From NCBI GenBank assembly GCA_965116395.1, contig OZ220684.1, forward strand, positions 4,030,001-4,094,000: a DNA stretch of 64,000 nucleotides, given 5' to 3'. The stretch's first letter is position 1. Every line of letters begins with the position of its first letter. Source of the DNA: Bin5 sp965116395 (GTDB lineage: Bacteria; Chloroflexota; Anaerolineae; Caldilineales; Caldilineaceae). A program made the position numbers and the translations under genes. The notes under the pieces are model-generated. The model saw only the letters and a list, made by a program, of their open reading frames with translations, did not search any database and had not been told where the DNA came from. Shown here one piece after another: positions 63,669 through 64,000 of the stretch.

Positions 63669-63696
63669 CTGTTAACAGACCACAGTCTGTCAACAG
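63669..63696. promoter_or_regulatory. Inverted repeat between chelatase and TPR genes
   Basis: Arms CTGTTAACAGAC (63669-63680) and GTCTGTCAACAG (63685-63696), one mismatch, 4-base loop. Could be a hairpin or a protein-binding operator; no T-tract follows. Confidence 0.6.
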
Positions 63697-63726
63697 GCAA
63701 TAACTTCGCATAGCGAGAAACGCTGG

Positions 63727-64000
63727 ATGACTACTGACACACGCAGGCAAGGCAACGCGGCCGCTCTGAAAGGTTCCTGGGAGGCGCTGCACGCAGAGGC
63801 AGTGGCTCTTTCACGGCAGGGGAATGACGAGGCGCTGGGCAAGTACGGTTTACTGGTGGAACGGCTGGCCGGGATGCCGGAGGCGCGTCGGATGGCCAAG
63901 GAGCAGAGGCTGCAAGTCATACTTGATCAGAGTATGCTCGGCCTGCAGTCGCACTATGCCAGGCGCAACCGTCTGGACGAGATGGCGACAGCCGACGACA
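63727..64000 (+). CDS. TPR-like protein (5' part, runs off right edge)
   Basis: Opens at ATG 63727 and is read to the window end (91 codons) without a stop. The visible part is helical, with SWEALHAEAVALSRQGNDEAL and a pattern of paired helices like tetratricopeptide repeats; no signal peptide. It follows the chelatase gene by about 107 bases on the same strand and might be co-expressed with it. The domain call is tentative, since only the beginning is seen. Confidence 0.6.
   Translation, partial: MTTDTRRQGNAAALKGSWEALHAEAVALSRQGNDEALGKYGLLVERLAGMPEARRMAKEQRLQVILDQSMLGLQSHYARRNRLDEMATADD

Overview
The window is a 64 kb stretch of a GC-rich bacterial chromosome. It is densely coded, with mostly short gaps. 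The family content suggests a Chloroflexota member, perhaps Anaerolineae/Caldilineales-like: RF2 with the frameshift, a lone rplI, a MoxR/DUF58/DUF4129 cluster, an ECF sigma factor with a bactofilin-like envelope protein, ChlI-ChlD type chelatase genes, and many enolase-superfamily and DapA-like catabolic genes. This placement is inference; no rRNA gene is present to settle it.

Layout. 0-9.5 kb: the 5' part of gyrA (running off the left edge), rplI, a two-component system (response regulator, triple-PDZ protein, sensor kinase), a membrane-anchored Trm112-like protein and two small unknown genes. 9.6-25.5 kb: a large M16 lipoprotein peptidase, a siroheme nitrite/sulfite reductase with an unknown gene and a TrpD2-like protein, a CCA-adding type enzyme, a ThDP enzyme, and a MoxR-DUF58-DUF4129 operon. 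25.7-33.8 kb: an accessory catabolic region with a 2-hydroxyacid dehydrogenase, an amidohydrolase, two enolase-superfamily dehydratases, a DapA-like aldolase, a second ThDP enzyme and MTA phosphorylase; it looks like sugar-acid/hydroxyacid breakdown. 33.9-39.3 kb: small membrane and thioesterase genes, then polysaccharide genes (O-antigen ligase-like, GtrA, glycosyltransferase) and tRNA-Ser(CGA). 39.4-45.5 kb: haloacid dehalogenase and LarA-like genes, prfB with its programmed frameshift, ftsY and a dGTPase. 45.5-53.2 kb: a leftward ribosome/SRP housekeeping run (ffh, rpsP, KH protein, rimM, dprA, GDP-mannose pyrophosphorylase) ending in an unknown acidic membrane protein, plus a phosphatidyltransferase. 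53.3-55.2 kb: an odd island with extremely G-rich noncoding DNA on both sides of a Cys/His-cluster protein gene, and a palindromic repeat. 55.2-64 kb: a metallophosphoesterase, ettA, an ECF sigma/anti-sigma/bactofilin operon, a chelatase I/D gene split by a -1 frame change on an A8 run, and the start of a TPR-like gene.

Most interesting: (1) the chelatase gene appears to encode two products, a short ChlI-like AAA+ subunit and a long ChlI-ChlD fusion, through -1 slippage on eight A residues. (2) A roughly 70-bp two-hairpin repeat family is present, with two almost identical copies in inverted orientation at 43.7 and 55.1 kb and two diverged copies at 8.6 and 17.9 kb. (3) One enolase-superfamily gene has a good Shine-Dalgarno sequence but GTA where the start codon should be. 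(4) The G-rich, quadruplex-prone island at 53.3-55.0 kb. (5) GyrA and RF2 carry unusual residues at normally conserved functional positions.
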